Shown here: piece by piece, positions 35,376 through 49,239 of the stretch
Layout of the letters: the number at the start of each line of letters is the position of its first letter
Numbering within the stretch: the stretch's first letter is position 1
Assembly: GCA_034687125.1 (NCBI GenBank)
Contig: JAQGBZ010000163.1
Span: 1-64,000 of the forward strand
DNA length: 64,000 bases
From: Neelides folsomi
Lineage: Eukaryota > Arthropoda > Collembola > Neelipleona > Neelidae
Reading direction: 5' to 3'
The notes under the pieces: model-generated
What the model was told of the DNA's origin: nothing
Databases searched by the model: none
Seen by the model: the letters and a program-made list of their open reading frames with translations, nothing else
Program-made: the position numbers and the translations under genes

Positions 35376-38300
35376 TTAAAACACTGTGAGTGGTGGTTTC
35401 ACATTATTTTTCTTGGAAAAGAATGAAAAAAATTTTTCTGTAAAAACTAAAATTAATGATGCAACAACTCCTATAAACACAATATAAAAGGCTGTTAAGA
35501 GATCGGTCATTGATAGTCCTTTGTTTGTCACTATTCTGTCATTCGCAAAACATTGAATAGGTTGATTACTCTCGTAGATTCGATCATATCTGTTATTCAA
35601 TCCTCTTTCTTTCAGCACTGCTATCCTGTTTAAACACTCAATAATTTATAAATTGGAAATGAACATGATAAATTATTTTGATATTAGAAATCAATTACTA
35701 ACTTGTAATTAAACATCTTCTTGTATGGAGAATTTTTCCTAACAAACATTCCAAGCTTCTGTGGAACTCGATCAACATTAATTGACGAAATTTCATTGCA
35801 GATTGCAAATTCTGTATAGTTTAAATTAATAGCAGTCAAATAAAACTTGTCAGAGTAAGAAAGAAATGCATTGGGTTTTCCATAAAGATGTCGAAGTTCA
35901 TTTTCTGTGTTAGTTGTAACAATGTCTTGTTTAAGATGGAAGAAAGGAATCAACGCCTGTTATGAAAATTAAGAATGCAACAATTAATAAAAATCTACTT
36001 TGAATAACTTTTTATACTAATTTTATTAATCTATGGTATTCTTTATAACATTTGTTAATTAGTATTATATTCTATTCAGAAAATCCGTGCAGGTGAGTTT
36101 GAAAAACCCGCACATAATTTCCAGAGATACGAATGTCAATTTCACTGTTACTATTAATTGTAGTATTGCATATGCAATATTTAAACCAATTTCATTACCC
36201 ATCTACAAAATACATAATTTAACTATTTCAATAACATCTCATTGCATTTGAATTTTATTGATGTTTTAATGAAACAATAAAATAATGAAATTGAGACCAA
36301 AATATAAAATAAACATTAAACTTTTTCAAAAACAATATAAATTAGCATTACTACAATTAATAGTAACAGTGAAATTGAAATTCGTATCTCTGGAAATTAT
36401 GTGCGGGTTTTTCAAACTCACCTACACGGATTTTCTGAATAGAATATAGTATTAGTATTCTTTACTTGAAAATAAAATTTCATCGTTCCGCTCAATTCAT
36501 GAAAAGTAATTGTGTATTTGTATTTGATCAAATCTTCAAATCTTTTAACTAAAACCAATTCCACTGATAAAGTAGAAACAACAGTGGCTGAATAAGCAAC
36601 GAAGCAAACGAGAGATGTCAAATATCCAGTTGCAAAGAGGACATACAGAGACGTTGATTTCGGTGTATGGGGCCAAGCTGTTTATAAATATGCTGTACTT
36701 ATGTATTTGAAATTAAATATACTAACTAAAAGATATTTAATAAGTATTACATTGAATGCTAATAAATAAATAATTATTTTTTACATTTTTGAGTAATTGC
36801 ATAAATTGCCCATATCCCGACACTTTTGACAAAAATTTCTTCATGTAGATAATCCATATTGATTCCCCATGCAAAATCATTGGATTCGAACCGCCCTTTT
36901 ATATAATAAACCAACTTAACGAGTCCAATAAGGATGAGCCAAAATAGGAAATAAGTGATCCATAAATCAATTTTGAATGGCGAAGTAACGATATTTCTCA
37001 CGTCATTGGCATTCGGTTGTTGAAAAAATGCCTTGATCCTATAAAATCATTTATGCTTTATAAATGAAATTTCATATGGATAATTATAAGTTCAACTTTA
37101 TATATATTTATACAGTTTTATGGCATATCATGCAAAATGGTAAAAACTCACACTCCAATATGATTTGGCTGGAGATAAGTAAGCTCTATAAATCTACTCA
37201 TAATTAAGGTATTTTCATAAATAGAAATGTCAGCTTGTCCGGATTTCAGCAAATCAAAGGTGACTCCCTTTAAAGAGCCATTGCTGGAGTTTGTGACGCT
37301 ATCTCCTAACTTTAAACTCATCCTATTCATTAAAACAATCTCTAATTTAACATTAATCTCCATTTGCAATCATCCAATATTATTTTGTATTGAACATGAA
37401 TTCCTTACGTAAAGTTGAGTGCAAGTGAAAAGTCTTGATAAATTGAAGCTGAACTTCCGCTAACAAGTTGAATGGTCATATCCTTTCGAATGCGTATTTG
37501 TAACGCTATTTCATATTTATCATCCTAAAAATGATTTCATGGAATATCAAGACCCATGTAAATGAACTTACTTTATAAATAAGTTGTACATTACATTTAG
37601 ATTAAATACTGTCTAATACTAAAAATAAACAAGATTTCATTAATTTAATATTAGTAGATGCAATATGTATATAGGTATATTATCAAAAGTATTTATAATA
37701 TATTTAGTAGATATAAGGACTACACGAGTATAAGGTAAAAGTTAAATGTTATAAATCTTTTACTTACAATGACAACTCCAACAATTGGTATACCATGAAG
37801 GTTCGACCTTCGCGACACTTTGTTGGCAAGTGGTATAAGCGAAAAGTCAATTTTCTCAACATTCAGGATCTCTAGTTTCAATTCTTTTGTCTTGATTTCA
37901 AATATTTCATAAAGTTTAAACAATGAAATGTCGTCTACTATAATATAAACTTCACTATCTATTTCAAATCTAAAATTCCCAAGTTGAGTTTCATCTTCAA
38001 AATTAGTTGATTTATTCTCAAGAGATTCGTTCAATTGGACGTTCGACTTTGGCCAAACTAAAATATACTTTGGATTCCAAATGGTTGCAGAAATTCTTGA
38101 ATCATTTAAATTACTTTCTATCTAATTAAAAAATATAATTATTAATTAAAAATGTTATAAAGTTATATAGAGTATACTTGTGCAGCTGCTTCATAAAAGG
38201 ATTCAAGTGAGGATGGAAGAATAAGAAAAGCACTTTTCCCTCGTTCTACTTTCTTATCAAATCTTGTAGTGTAAAATGTAGAAATTGGTAAAAACAAAAT

Positions 38301-38654
38301 GGGAAATGTCGACAGAAAACCTTCTTCATTTTTCAGATTCACCAGATCTATATTTATTTAGTTAATATTTTGATATACTCCCACAATACCTATTAAACAT
38401 TTTCTAATAAAATACTATACTGATAAAATGAAAATCTTACCTTTTTCATCACCAAATATAATGAGACTTGATGCTAAATCATTTGATTTAAAGTAGTTGT
38501 AACAATTTGAATGTAAGTCAATATTTTCAGTTTCATTTATGAAGCTCTGAAGTGATACAAACTTTAAATGAAAAATTATAATGAGTTGTATAAAAATATT
38601 AGAAAATTTTAGATGTCCGGACTTCATTGGTCGGTTTGACGTTTGAACGTTCAT
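35376..38654 (-). CDS. Divergent ionotropic receptor (IR), chemosensory type
   Basis: Ion channel of the iGluR-derived IR family. Exons: 38654-38441, 38347-38178, 38121-37768, 37524-37409, 37322-37152, 37038-36785, 36677-36466, 35956-35703, 35625-35376; continuous frame of 664 aa. The N-terminus has a hydrophobic signal-like stretch (FIQLIIIFHLKFVSLQ) and a short extracellular domain. The ligand-domain S1 half contains GVTFDLLKSGQADISIYEN; TM1 is IDLWITYFLFWLILIGLVKL; the gate helix reads CFVAYSATVVSTLSVE where iGluRs have SYTANLAAF. The S2 half (VPQKLGMFVRKNSPYKKMF) and last TM (LTAFYIVFIGVVASLILVF) follow. The glutamate-contact threonine/serine cluster of S2 is not recognisable, so the ligand is unlikely to be glutamate. 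An arthropod-typical divergent IR; no ortholog can be named. Confidence 0.85.
36068..36446. mobile_element. Inverted-repeat element, family A copy 2, with 8-bp TSD
   Basis: 379 bp, termini TATTCTATTC / GAATAGAATA, arms of about 115 bases matching copy 1 at 3611-3982. The flanks are a perfect 8-base direct duplication, TAGTATTA (36060-36067 and 36447-36454), which points to the hAT superfamily. No coding capacity. It lies in the intron between IR exons 36677-36466 and 35956-35703. Better-preserved arms than copy 1 suggest a younger insertion. Confidence 0.85.
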
Positions 38655-41409
38655 TCATGAATCCATTTCTCAAGATCATTGAATGTGAGTTTAGATTTTT
38701 AGCAACAAAACAGAAATCAAGCCTAAATACTTTATAATAAACACTTTTTAAATAAATAGTTAAATACTTATAATTATTTTGTCCACACTTTGTTGACTCT
38801 TCTGCACTTTCTCACTTGTTTGACAATTTTGTTAGCGAAGCCTTTAAATAAATAATATGGAAATGAGAACGCATTTAAAAACCCTTGTTCTTAAGCTTAA
38901 GATTCTATCTTTATTTGACCAGGACCAGTCTGTAATTTTCGGTTGGGTATTAAGAGTATGTAATATTGTACGAGTAAAATTGAGTTTTTTCAGAGAATAA
39001 AGTGAATACACACACAATCCGACTCGGAAACGCAATTTGAGGCCAATAGTTAGCCAAATCAAACTAATGATCACTACATTGTAAAAAAATCGCTGTAATA
39101 ATTTAGAAGCAAAATTTGACACTTTCATATTATTATTTTTCGTTTATAAGTTAGGATTATGATGTAGGTATCTGCAATTTTGCATATTATATCCGACATA
39201 TCATATGAATGTATTATTTATTGATTCAATTAGTAGTCTATGTATATACCTAATCATATTTGTAAGTAAATTAGATGTATGTATGTACATAATATGAATA
39301 AGTGAAATTATTGTAGGTAAATTTTATTTGGGATGAATTTGATGAATAAAGAGTACTAACTATTATAATAATGTAAGAAATGTACTATAATATGAATGTC
39401 ATTTATTTATTTGAAATAATTGCGAACCAATTTATTACAAGGTTATATTTAGTAACTTACAATGCTTACGCAGATAGGGTCGAAGTGCTTCTTATTTATT
39501 ACTTAATAATATAATAACATATACGATCAAATGCGTTATATGCGAATAAATATGTCATGTATCGTGTGTAATATTCCAAGCTGAGCAAGTTCTATCTATT
39601 AAATAAATACATTTATTAATTTATTATAGTTATATTATTATCTTATTTCATTCTAAGATTACAAGGTTAATACTGCTTCAAGGAAAATGATCGACTCCGA
39701 TTGACTATAATTGAAATATGGATACATATGGAATTATGGAATAATCAGTTAATAGAAAGTTTTATTTGGGTAAGTGCAAAAAGAATTTATATAGGTAATA
39801 AACAAAGGACTCGACTTAGAGATGATATCAAAGGTTAAAAATCATATTAGATTGAAAAAAAATCTCAAGATTTCATCATAATTGTTCCTTAAATCGACTG
39901 TTCAAATATTGATTTCAAAATGACCATCCAAATTGAACATTCCCATCTCAAGATTGTTTGCTTTATCATGATCTGTCTATACTTAAACTTACAGATTGGC
40001 AAACAAATGTATTAAATCCTTTAAAGTTATGGATAATGTTTAATATAGTTATAGATAGTTTTTATTAAACAACAAATAAAATTGCAGGAAAAACCTTGAT
40101 CGCAAAATGACAAATACACGAGTGCAAAGAAATGAATGAAAACAATTCATGTTGCATCATATTTACAGTTTATTTCCACAAGAAAGGAATCATATCTTTA
40201 GAGAACTTCAGCACAGCTGAAAGAATCATCTAATTTGGCATTTGGATGAGATTTCTACTACATATGCTGCATTTTTAAGTACAATTGCAAGAGTCATTGT
40301 GAGGAGTAATGTCCGACCACAAATTATATAAGTATTGTAATATTATATGAATCTACTGTTTATAACTACGATTACAACTACACCACTATTTTGTAAACAT
40401 CTGACAATAATTGCATTTTGGATCATTAAGGAAATAATTCGTTGATTCGTTTCACTGACTAAATTTTCTTCTACTTGGGAGGAGAGTGAGGTCAAGAAGT
40501 AGATAAAAAGAATCTGGGCCAGCAGATCATCCAAAACCAACACGTCACGATCTCCATACGAAATGGAAATTAAAGAGAAATGCTGTGAATTATTCTTCGA
40601 ACAAACTCATCACCAATCACTTTAAAGTACTTTAAAAGTCAAATTCCTAATGATGTCCTCATAAATAAATTTTAAATATTTATAACCTAATATTTTATAC
40701 TGTTTAAACTAAACGAAACTAAACGAGTGAAAACGGGTGCGAACTAGAAATTATAAATACTTTCCAGAATATATTTCTGACTATGTAATAATATCGTGTC
40801 TAAAGCTAGAATGATTAACGATTGTTATTTAAATAAATTAATCTACAATATTAAATGTATTCTGATTAAAATAATTTGAAATTGAAGGGAAATTAATGGG
40901 AAAATTATATAACTTGTGTAGATAATATATCTATACAATATTAGATATAATTATTATAAGTACAAATAGAAAATTAACAAAATTAGATATTAATTAGATC
41001 TGTACAAACCGTCAATTCATTCTTTATATACAATATCACTCTCTTATTATTAAGTTAGGCTTATTTATTGTGTGTATTATTTTGGAAAGATAAGAGGAAT
41101 AATGATGATGTATAACAAGTAAATAACGTTTCCTAATAATGAAAAGGGTATAGTATTATACAATTAAATCATTAGCCACAACATCGAGCTTCATTTGAGA
41201 CAATGATATCTAATTATCTACAATAATTTGCTAACACATTAATATATAATTTAACTGTCTAATATTTAACTTCAAATTCTACTAATTAAAGAATGATTAA
41301 CAATGCTAGCACAATTGTTTAATAAAGTATATCAAAGGGAAAAAGGGAAACACGATTTTATAATATTCCAAAAACATGGAGGAACTAGCGAGAACGAGAA
41401 AAAAACATG
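38655..41409. other. AT-rich intergenic DNA
   Basis: Lies between the start of the IR gene and the stop of the mitochondrial carrier gene. The right part must contain the carrier's 3' UTR. I find no coding exon, RNA gene or repeat family that I can support; open frames here have the composition of random AT-rich DNA. Confidence 0.45.
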
Positions 41410-44192
41410 TCATGTCATTTGAACTCCGAGACTTTGCCTGACATGTTCATAAACAGCGTAAGATATTGACACAGCTGGGGCTACTTTTAAGAAATTGGGA
41501 AGAATCCCACGGTAGAGACCTCGAAGTCCTTCGCTCCTCACGATCTCTTTGAAAATCCACAACATTCGTTGATCTCTTCTTTGAGTATCGGCTTGGAGCT
41601 TTGTCCTAACAAGGGCAAGGGGATAAGACGCAATCTGACCGCAACTTGAGCTGATCGTCCCGCACGACAGGAGGATAAGGGTATTTGGCTCTGAATATCG
41701 CTTCGTGTAAAATTTCTTCAAAGTCTCATATATTGCAAGATCGATCCCGGCATAAGGAAGGATCCCTAATAGATTTGGGACATATCCTCGGTAGAACACT
41801 CGGTAGCCTTCATTGAGGTACATTGTTTTTATCATATGGACGATCGAAGCAAATTCCCCTAAAATTACAAAAATTAAAATTAAATTAAATTAAATACATT
41901 TTCTTAATTAATACTCTATTATAAAAATGACATTATTAAGTTCTTTTACTAATATATTTAATTTTTGGATCTAACAATTCTGCTTTCCACTTGTAATTAA
42001 AATATTTCTAATATTTCTAATATTATAAATATTATAATTAGATCTTACCAGTTTTCCTTAATGCTAATCTTGTCTTGATTACTTCCATAGGATAAATTAA
42101 ACTTTGACTAAAGGCCCCAGCGAAACTTCCAGCTAAGAATCTTTCAGACATTCTCAGTTCTTTTTCTTTAGAATTCCGTTTTAAAAATCTCTTTCCGTAT
42201 TCATAAGCCATGAATTTTAGGGCGGATTCAGGGGCAATTTTAAGGACATTCATGCCATTTCCTCTCCAAAGTGAAGGAACACCTCCTTCCCGTAACAAAT
42301 GTTGAAGGCAACTCTTGATTGACAATGGTGTCTTTTTACTTGAATGAACCTATACAAATGTCAAAATTAAACACATTTTTAAATATAACAAGGAAGAGTA
42401 TAATTGAATGACAATTTAATTAATTTTTTATAATTTTATGCTAAATACATAATTAACATATTTTATAAACAAACCTGTAGAAAAACTTTAATTCTATCCA
42501 ATGGTGCTGTCGAAGTTCTTGAAACTGCTCCAGCCACACCACCAGCTACTAAATGTCTCCACCAAGCTCCAGAGTCAAATTCCTTACTTGTGAAATCGTC
42601 AGGAACCGAAATGTCTTCTCCCATATCCAAATACTAAATAAAAAATATATCCAGTATTGTAAAAATATTTTAATTATAGAATTTAAATTAATCAATTAGT
42701 TAAAATTAATTAAATACCGTGGCGTGTCTCCAAAATAGAACAACATCGGGAAGTTCGATGGAAGGACTTAAAATTAAGTAATCTCGCCAATCTTCCCATG
42801 ATATTTCCAAAGAGTTCCCATCTGACATCCTGAAAAAAATAACAATAATTATTAAACATCTTTAATAAAATAGTATTGTAACAATATTTTACAAAATAAT
42901 AATAGGAAAACAGATATGACAAAAATACCCGTCATGTAATAAAATGAATGGAAACTGGTATTTTGTAAATAAATAATATTTTGGTTAAAAATTACAGTAG
43001 CGATAAAGTTGGAGTTAAACAGATGACCGAGCCTCTTGGAAGTTCAAACTAGTATGTTCCAAGGATAAATCATTTTCCAATAAGGTTTGGTCAAAGAAAG
43101 TATTATGATAATGCCATAATTCAATAATTATCCACTTGTTATTTATCTCAATATTAAACTATATAATAAATCCTGAATCGCTGCATATGGCAGAACTAAT
43201 AGATTCTAAGCTGCATTATGCCGACTTCCCATTTAATTAATATTACCACGCGCACAAAAATTGCATGTAATTTAAATCTCCTATCGATTCTACTTACTTC
43301 TTACATCCCTGAGCTAATGTCTGCAAAATTGCGAATTTGAATTGTCAGGATCAAGAACAAGCTTGCGAGATTTAACAATTTATATCCATATACTAATACA
43401 ACTATTACTCCACTTGTTCGATGTTAACTTTATATGGGTTATGAACCGTGAAATGATACACGCCTTCTCTATTTATAGTAAAAGACCTTTTAGATAATGG
43501 AGAGGAACTTAAAGTACAAGGTCAATAGCTCGTTTCTAAAAGATTTCCATTTAAGCACATACTGCATATTAATTATACAACTACAGTAGTTAGTACATAA
43601 TGAACTGCTGTCTATATGATAAGTAGTAATTTATGTATAAATGGAGATATCCAATAAAATAAAAGATAAAAATCCAAAATAAAAGGGAAATAAATAATAA
43701 TGTAAATTATGTAAATTTAATTTGAATACTTTTCAATGAGACTTAAAATTTCTTTCTCCGAGAGCCGAAAACCGGATTTGTCGAGGGCGTCTTTGAGTTC
43801 CTCCCGGTCGAGCTTCCCGTCCTTGTTCCGGTCAAGTCTGTTAAAAACGTGGCGAAGCCGCTCGACCCTCGTGTGAGCAAAGTGGAGGAACTCGTCGAAG
43901 GTGATTTCCCCATTTGAATTCGCGTCGACCCTTTCCATCAGCCGCTGAATTAAATTTAGTCCCATGGTTAGACTTATTTTTAGCCCTTGGCATATTGTGT
44001 GCCGAAAAGTTTATTTAATTCGGATTATGTAAGAAAATCCCTTACTTTAGCCACACAATTCTCGTTGGATGGATCGAAGCCCTTGGCTGCAACCTCGTCG
44101 TTGAGGTCGGAAAGGTTGATGACACCGGAGTTTGACTTGTCAAGTTTGTTAAAAAGATCTTCGAGGATCGTAATTGTGTTGTCCTCTGTCAT
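41410..44192 (-). CDS. SCaMC: Calcium-binding mitochondrial carrier SCaMC (SLC25A23/24/25 type)
   Basis: Inner-membrane ATP-Mg/phosphate exchanger controlled by cytosolic/intermembrane calcium. Exons: 44192-44046, 43944-43730, 42829-42718, 42633-42475, 42349-42049, 41858-41410; phases agree, 460 aa, the usual family length. N-terminal EF-hands: loop 1 [12 protein letters not shown], loop 2 [12 protein letters not shown], loop 3 [12 protein letters not shown] are complete; loop 4 ([14 protein letters not shown]) is degenerate, as commonly seen. Three carrier repeats follow with signatures PLDRIK, PMEVIK and PLALVR, plus [20 protein letters not shown], the family hallmark in repeat 1. The start ATG opens the first EF-hand exon ([14 protein letters not shown]); no targeting peptide is needed in this family. 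A well-conserved housekeeping gene with nothing odd seen. Confidence 0.96.
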
Positions 44193-47100
44193 GACTGAGG
44201 TGGTCCGTGTTTATTCCCTTCCTTTTATTAACAGCTCCACGACGAGAGAAGTCTCCGAAATCGGAGTGGAATGCCGGACTCTCTCAACAATAAACCCTTT
44301 CTTTGATATCATGTCCAGGGATTGACCCGGATATTTGATTTTCGCGGATAATACTCACTGCAATGCGGTTGCGAATTCCTTTTAGCCTTCCAATTTCATT
44401 CCGTCCCTCTCTCGACCTCAACTCCCGATACGCCGACCACTCCCAAACCCCTCTCCTTTTTCATTCATTCATTCTCCTTACTTTCCTCGACTTCCCAGAA
44501 TGAGTTCACCTCTTTAATGGATGGAATAAAAACTCAATGTCAGAAATAGGAATAACGGTGTGGGAGGCATCGGTGTTGGCTCAAATCGGATCATTGGGAA
44601 CATGACATCAGGACACACATTGCTCTTACGTACGAACCTGTAGAATCGATTGGATTGGACGTAATGAATGGTCTGGATAGATACAAACACGCGTCACCAT
44701 TGAGGTAAGAAGAGTTGATCAAGTGATGAAGGCTCTCAAAATATATTAATCAGAAAAGAAAATCTTATTCAATGAATCTGCTTACGACTTATGTCAATTT
44801 CCAAAGTTCTTTTTAAGGAATGAATCAATGAATGGAATGGGTGGATGGAAATAGAAAGAAGATGAATGAAACCTAGCCGAATATGAATAAAAATAAGACA
44901 TTTGACTTGAAATAAAATTATTAAAATTTGAAGTTATTTTCTTATAAACATAATTTAGTACAGTATACTTTAACATAAAACGCGTTTTAAACTTAGCCAC
45001 ACTTTATAACCTTTCCCCTTTATGTGGGATAATTTTTTTTCATGTGCTATCCCGTAATGTTAATGGTATTCAAACTCATTAAATACCTTACACATAATAC
45101 CTATACTACCCATGTCTAATTGCAGCAAGTGGTAATTAACATGACAGTGTTGGTTTTAATAAAAATTAAAAGACAAGACCCTATGTAAAATAAAGGCCAT
45201 ATAGTCGTTCGCGTTCTATTGAATATTATTTGATCAGTATTCATGTATTTAATATTATTTGTATTTATTGCTTCATAATTTGAAAGAGTTATGTGACTTT
45301 CTTTCCTCATTGGAAAGTTGTCATTCGCAAGAGTAAATTAATTTTTGATTAATTTGATAAAAAAATAATTGAATAATTGTCCGAATACATGTGTTTCATT
45401 TGGCTCAATTAGCTTAATTTGAGGCCTTCAGTGAAGTTTTTGATATCTCGACCATAAATTAATTCTGTGCAAACGGAATACCTCGAACTCAATTCTCTTG
45501 GTTTATAATCTAATCAAAATCAAACATCTTTAACCTTCTTACTTTCAATTTCGTTCACTCTTGAGAAACTATGATTCCCTTTATCCCTTTTCCAAACATC
45601 CTGTCAAAGAATTTAATCTCAATTTTCTTTTTATCTTCCTTCAAGTTCATATGTCGAAAAACGAATTTTATTTAGTTTACTAACAAAACACCTATAATAA
45701 TGGTACATTCTACCTTATACCTGAATTCTTATGCGTGAAAACATTCAATATAACAACTTTGTAGATGTAAAGTTTTAAACTTGATAAAAAATAAGGCGAA
45801 AAAATGTTTTTCATTGTCAATTCTTCAAGCTTCAAAATGGTTTTCTAATTGAAAACCAAATAAAATGTACTCAAAAAGAGACAATGAAGGGTGGAGGGCA
45901 AGAACGCTAATTTACGTGAATTTGAATAGATAAATAAAAACGTTAAAAACAATGATACACTTGATCTTGATGTTCAATCCTTGATTCTCAATCAATTTCT
46001 CAATCGTCTCATCTCTGTGTGTATCTAACAATTTGATTATCAACTCATATTAATCTTAAAAATAATATCTCATTTAAAATTTCATTCTTAATCTTCAAGT
46101 AATGAGGTCGAACTGTAATGTTTAACTCAACCAGTTTAAATGTGTCTGTGTAGAACAATGTACTTTGGACTTGATACATGGTCTTTATATGGTATACAAT
46201 ATTTGTTATAATATCATTATATTCATAAAAAGATAATCCGATTATTATACAATTAGACAAAATTGTATTTTTCCAGATGAACTAACAATAAGCAGTATGT
46301 GTTATTGGCTAAGGAGATTTTTGTGTTAACGTGCCAAGTCCAGGTTGCGTTATTTGACTTATTTAGTTATGTAAAATCACATCATTATAAATCACATACC
46401 TACTACCTACATTATTTGAATATTAGTAGGATCATGATTACAAACGTCAATTTTACACGCTGGCTTTCTAATTCTAAATCTATATTATATATTATACACT
46501 GTAATACATATTAACTGCATAAAAACCACCCCAACTTTTTCTGATTGAGCGTTGCAGGTGAACGTGGAAGGTTCGCAAAGTAAACACGGTAGTTAGTGCA
46601 GTAGTTAGCGGGTAGTTCATGGTTCATTGAAGCTTGTAATATGAACTGTGCTGTTGTAAATCATAAGAGCAATTCCGCTTCTTCCCACTTTCAATGGAGC
46701 AAGAAAGTGGAAGTGAGTCAATTCCTATTCTCTATACCATACATGTATGATACACAATTTTTAATGGGACAAAACAATGTTTTATAACACCACTGGGCAA
46801 TTGTCCCTTATAATCACTTAATCACATCACGCTCTTTTGTCCACATATGCATATAAGATGGTATATCAAAATAAGTAGGATAATATTAGTGAAATATAGG
46901 AGTAAATAAAGGAAGTCAATGGGACTACACATTTTATTTCTGCTGGTGTTTGTGGAGTAGGAAATGATCCTCGTGGGCCATTTATAAAATAATAACATCT
47001 TTTGGAAGGCGTGATGCGGCGAGAGGTGTGTGACGGGGGCGACAGTTCTTTTTTACTTCATGGCCTCTGTGTCATTTGGATCCATTCGACACTCAAATTT

Positions 47101-49239
47101 TCATATGAGGAAATGAAGGAAGTAAAAAGAGAATGACAGATAAGAATTCATTACTGTTATTTTTACACACAAATTTCACTTAACCCTTCTTGCTGAGAGA
47201 GTTTTTGGGATAATATAATATTATAGTCCCTATTTAGTTAATTACCTTTTTGATATACATTCATAAACATATTATACCTTCAGAAGATTCAGAACTAACT
47301 TTTCTACCTAACTATTATATTTCAATTAAACTTATTTTTCACTTACAAGTGATAAATTCAATATAATACTTAAGAAATAAGATTTATGGGATTTACATAT
47401 TATATTACATACCTAAGTAAATAGCAGCTATATGGGCTCATCTTTTTCTAAATAAATATTCATGGTGGGAAGAGAAATTTTTATAACATTGAGTCAGTAC
47501 TTATCATACATGTTAGATAAATGTAACATAACTAATAAATATAATTTAGGTATGGGATGTTTTGATATTTCAGATTAATGCAACGGAAGGAAACGATTAA
47601 CGATAATGGTTATTTTTTAATCAATCTTGGATCTACTTAATAAGAACATTAATAAGTTTTTATGAAGTCAAATTCATTAAACTTGATGCTGCATTTGTTG
47701 TTGGAGCATAAAATATTGTACAATAAAGTTTGTCAGACCAATAATTTAACGATTTTGTTAAGAGGTAGATTTTGTTTAATCCATGTAATATAAAAAGATT
47801 AAGTTCGTAAAATGAGTGATACTGACTGATACATTATAAACTTCATGTGTATTCTTTTACAACTTTCAAGTTTTGTACATTTCCTAACCTTAAAAGAAGA
47901 GGAAGTGAATTTTGATGTGTACTGGCATTTTAATCATGAAATGTAATGCATTTGTAAATATGAAGCAGATATGATCAAAACAAAACCTTATCATAATTAA
48001 TTTCCCCCCCACAAGAATCTCGTATATTCTGCTCATTATTTTACTACACATATTAAATTATCATCATTGCTTTGTAACAAGTTTGGTTCTAGACGTATCT
48101 TCGTGTCAGACAGCAATAAAGTTTATTCATTTTTATGCAAAAATGTTGACTAATAAATAGTAATACACTTTATAGTGACGAGTCCCTTTCTTGCTCCTCT
48201 TGAATTACTAAATGTAACTTATCTTTTTCACTATCCATGTTATGTAAAAAAAACTTTATTTATCAAATTATCATTTTCTGTAGCTTTTATTTTCAAACAT
48301 TATGTCACAAGAGACTTTTTCCTTTTTCAGATCTGATAATATATCTTGAACATTAGTTATATTTATAGTTATAGTCATATTTATAATTACAAAGTCGTTG
48401 TACTAATAAAGCCTAATCTCCCTCTTAATCAAAAATACAGCAATTATTACATTCCTTAACGATCGCTAATTATTAGTTAAAACAAAATTGCACTGCTTTA
48501 CATTTTACATTTTCTCCCTCTCTCGTAATTCTCCTCTTAACTCATTTGTTTATAGAGGTATTCTCTTTTTGTGAGAAAAGGAAAGAGTTTCTTATTCCAT
48601 CAACTAACAATCTAACTTTAAATGAGAATAACAATGAGAATCAAAGAGGGTAGTTGGGCAGGGGCGTATAACTACACCAGACAAATGTTGGCACATTCTC
48701 ATTTCTCTTTCAATTCCTTCGTCGGATTGTTTTCCAACTCTTTTCGAGAGAATCATTGAGAAGACTTGTGGTGGTGGTTGGTGAAGTGATCTGCATCATT
48801 TAGTTACTCACTCCCAAACAAACCAATTAAAATAGAAACTCATTTGCAAGGGGATTTTTACCTTCTACTCTTTGATTCTCTTAAGCCTCTACAGTGACTC
48901 TTGAAATCAACGTCAATCATTAATTATCATCGCAAAGGTTAATCCAGTTCAAAAACAAATCCCCATTTGTGCAAAAGTCAACGGGACATTTTTGTCAAAA
49001 GTGCATTTTATTCAACCGACGCTTTTGCTACTTGTTTCTTCATTATCAAATAAACGTTAATTTTAAATAACAGTCCACACTAAACCAATCATGTCTCACA
49101 TAAGATTGAATTCAACTGTTTGTGTAATTTCACATATTATTTACTCATAATTATGCAGAATTAATTTATTTGTAATTTTATATTAGATAGATCCATAAGT
49201 CTCTATTGATTGTTTTTAATGTTTTGATTTTTATTTACA
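44193..49239. other. Large intergenic region, mixed composition
   Basis: 44193-44700 is less AT-rich and should hold the carrier's promoter and 5' UTR. The rest is mostly AT-rich. One possible first coding exon at 46641-46711 (MNCAVVNHKSNSASSHFQW then SKKVE, followed by GTGAGT) has good exon-like composition, but I find no partner exon. GC-richer tracts at 46920-47130 and 48520-48960 could be leader exons or regulatory DNA of the secreted-precursor gene that follows. No RNA gene or repeat family is supported. Confidence 0.4.

Noticed and set aside
38844-39128. 94-codon minus-strand frame upstream of the IR gene
   Set aside because: Hydrophobic/basic mix typical of AT-rich noise; the IR already has a good start exon.
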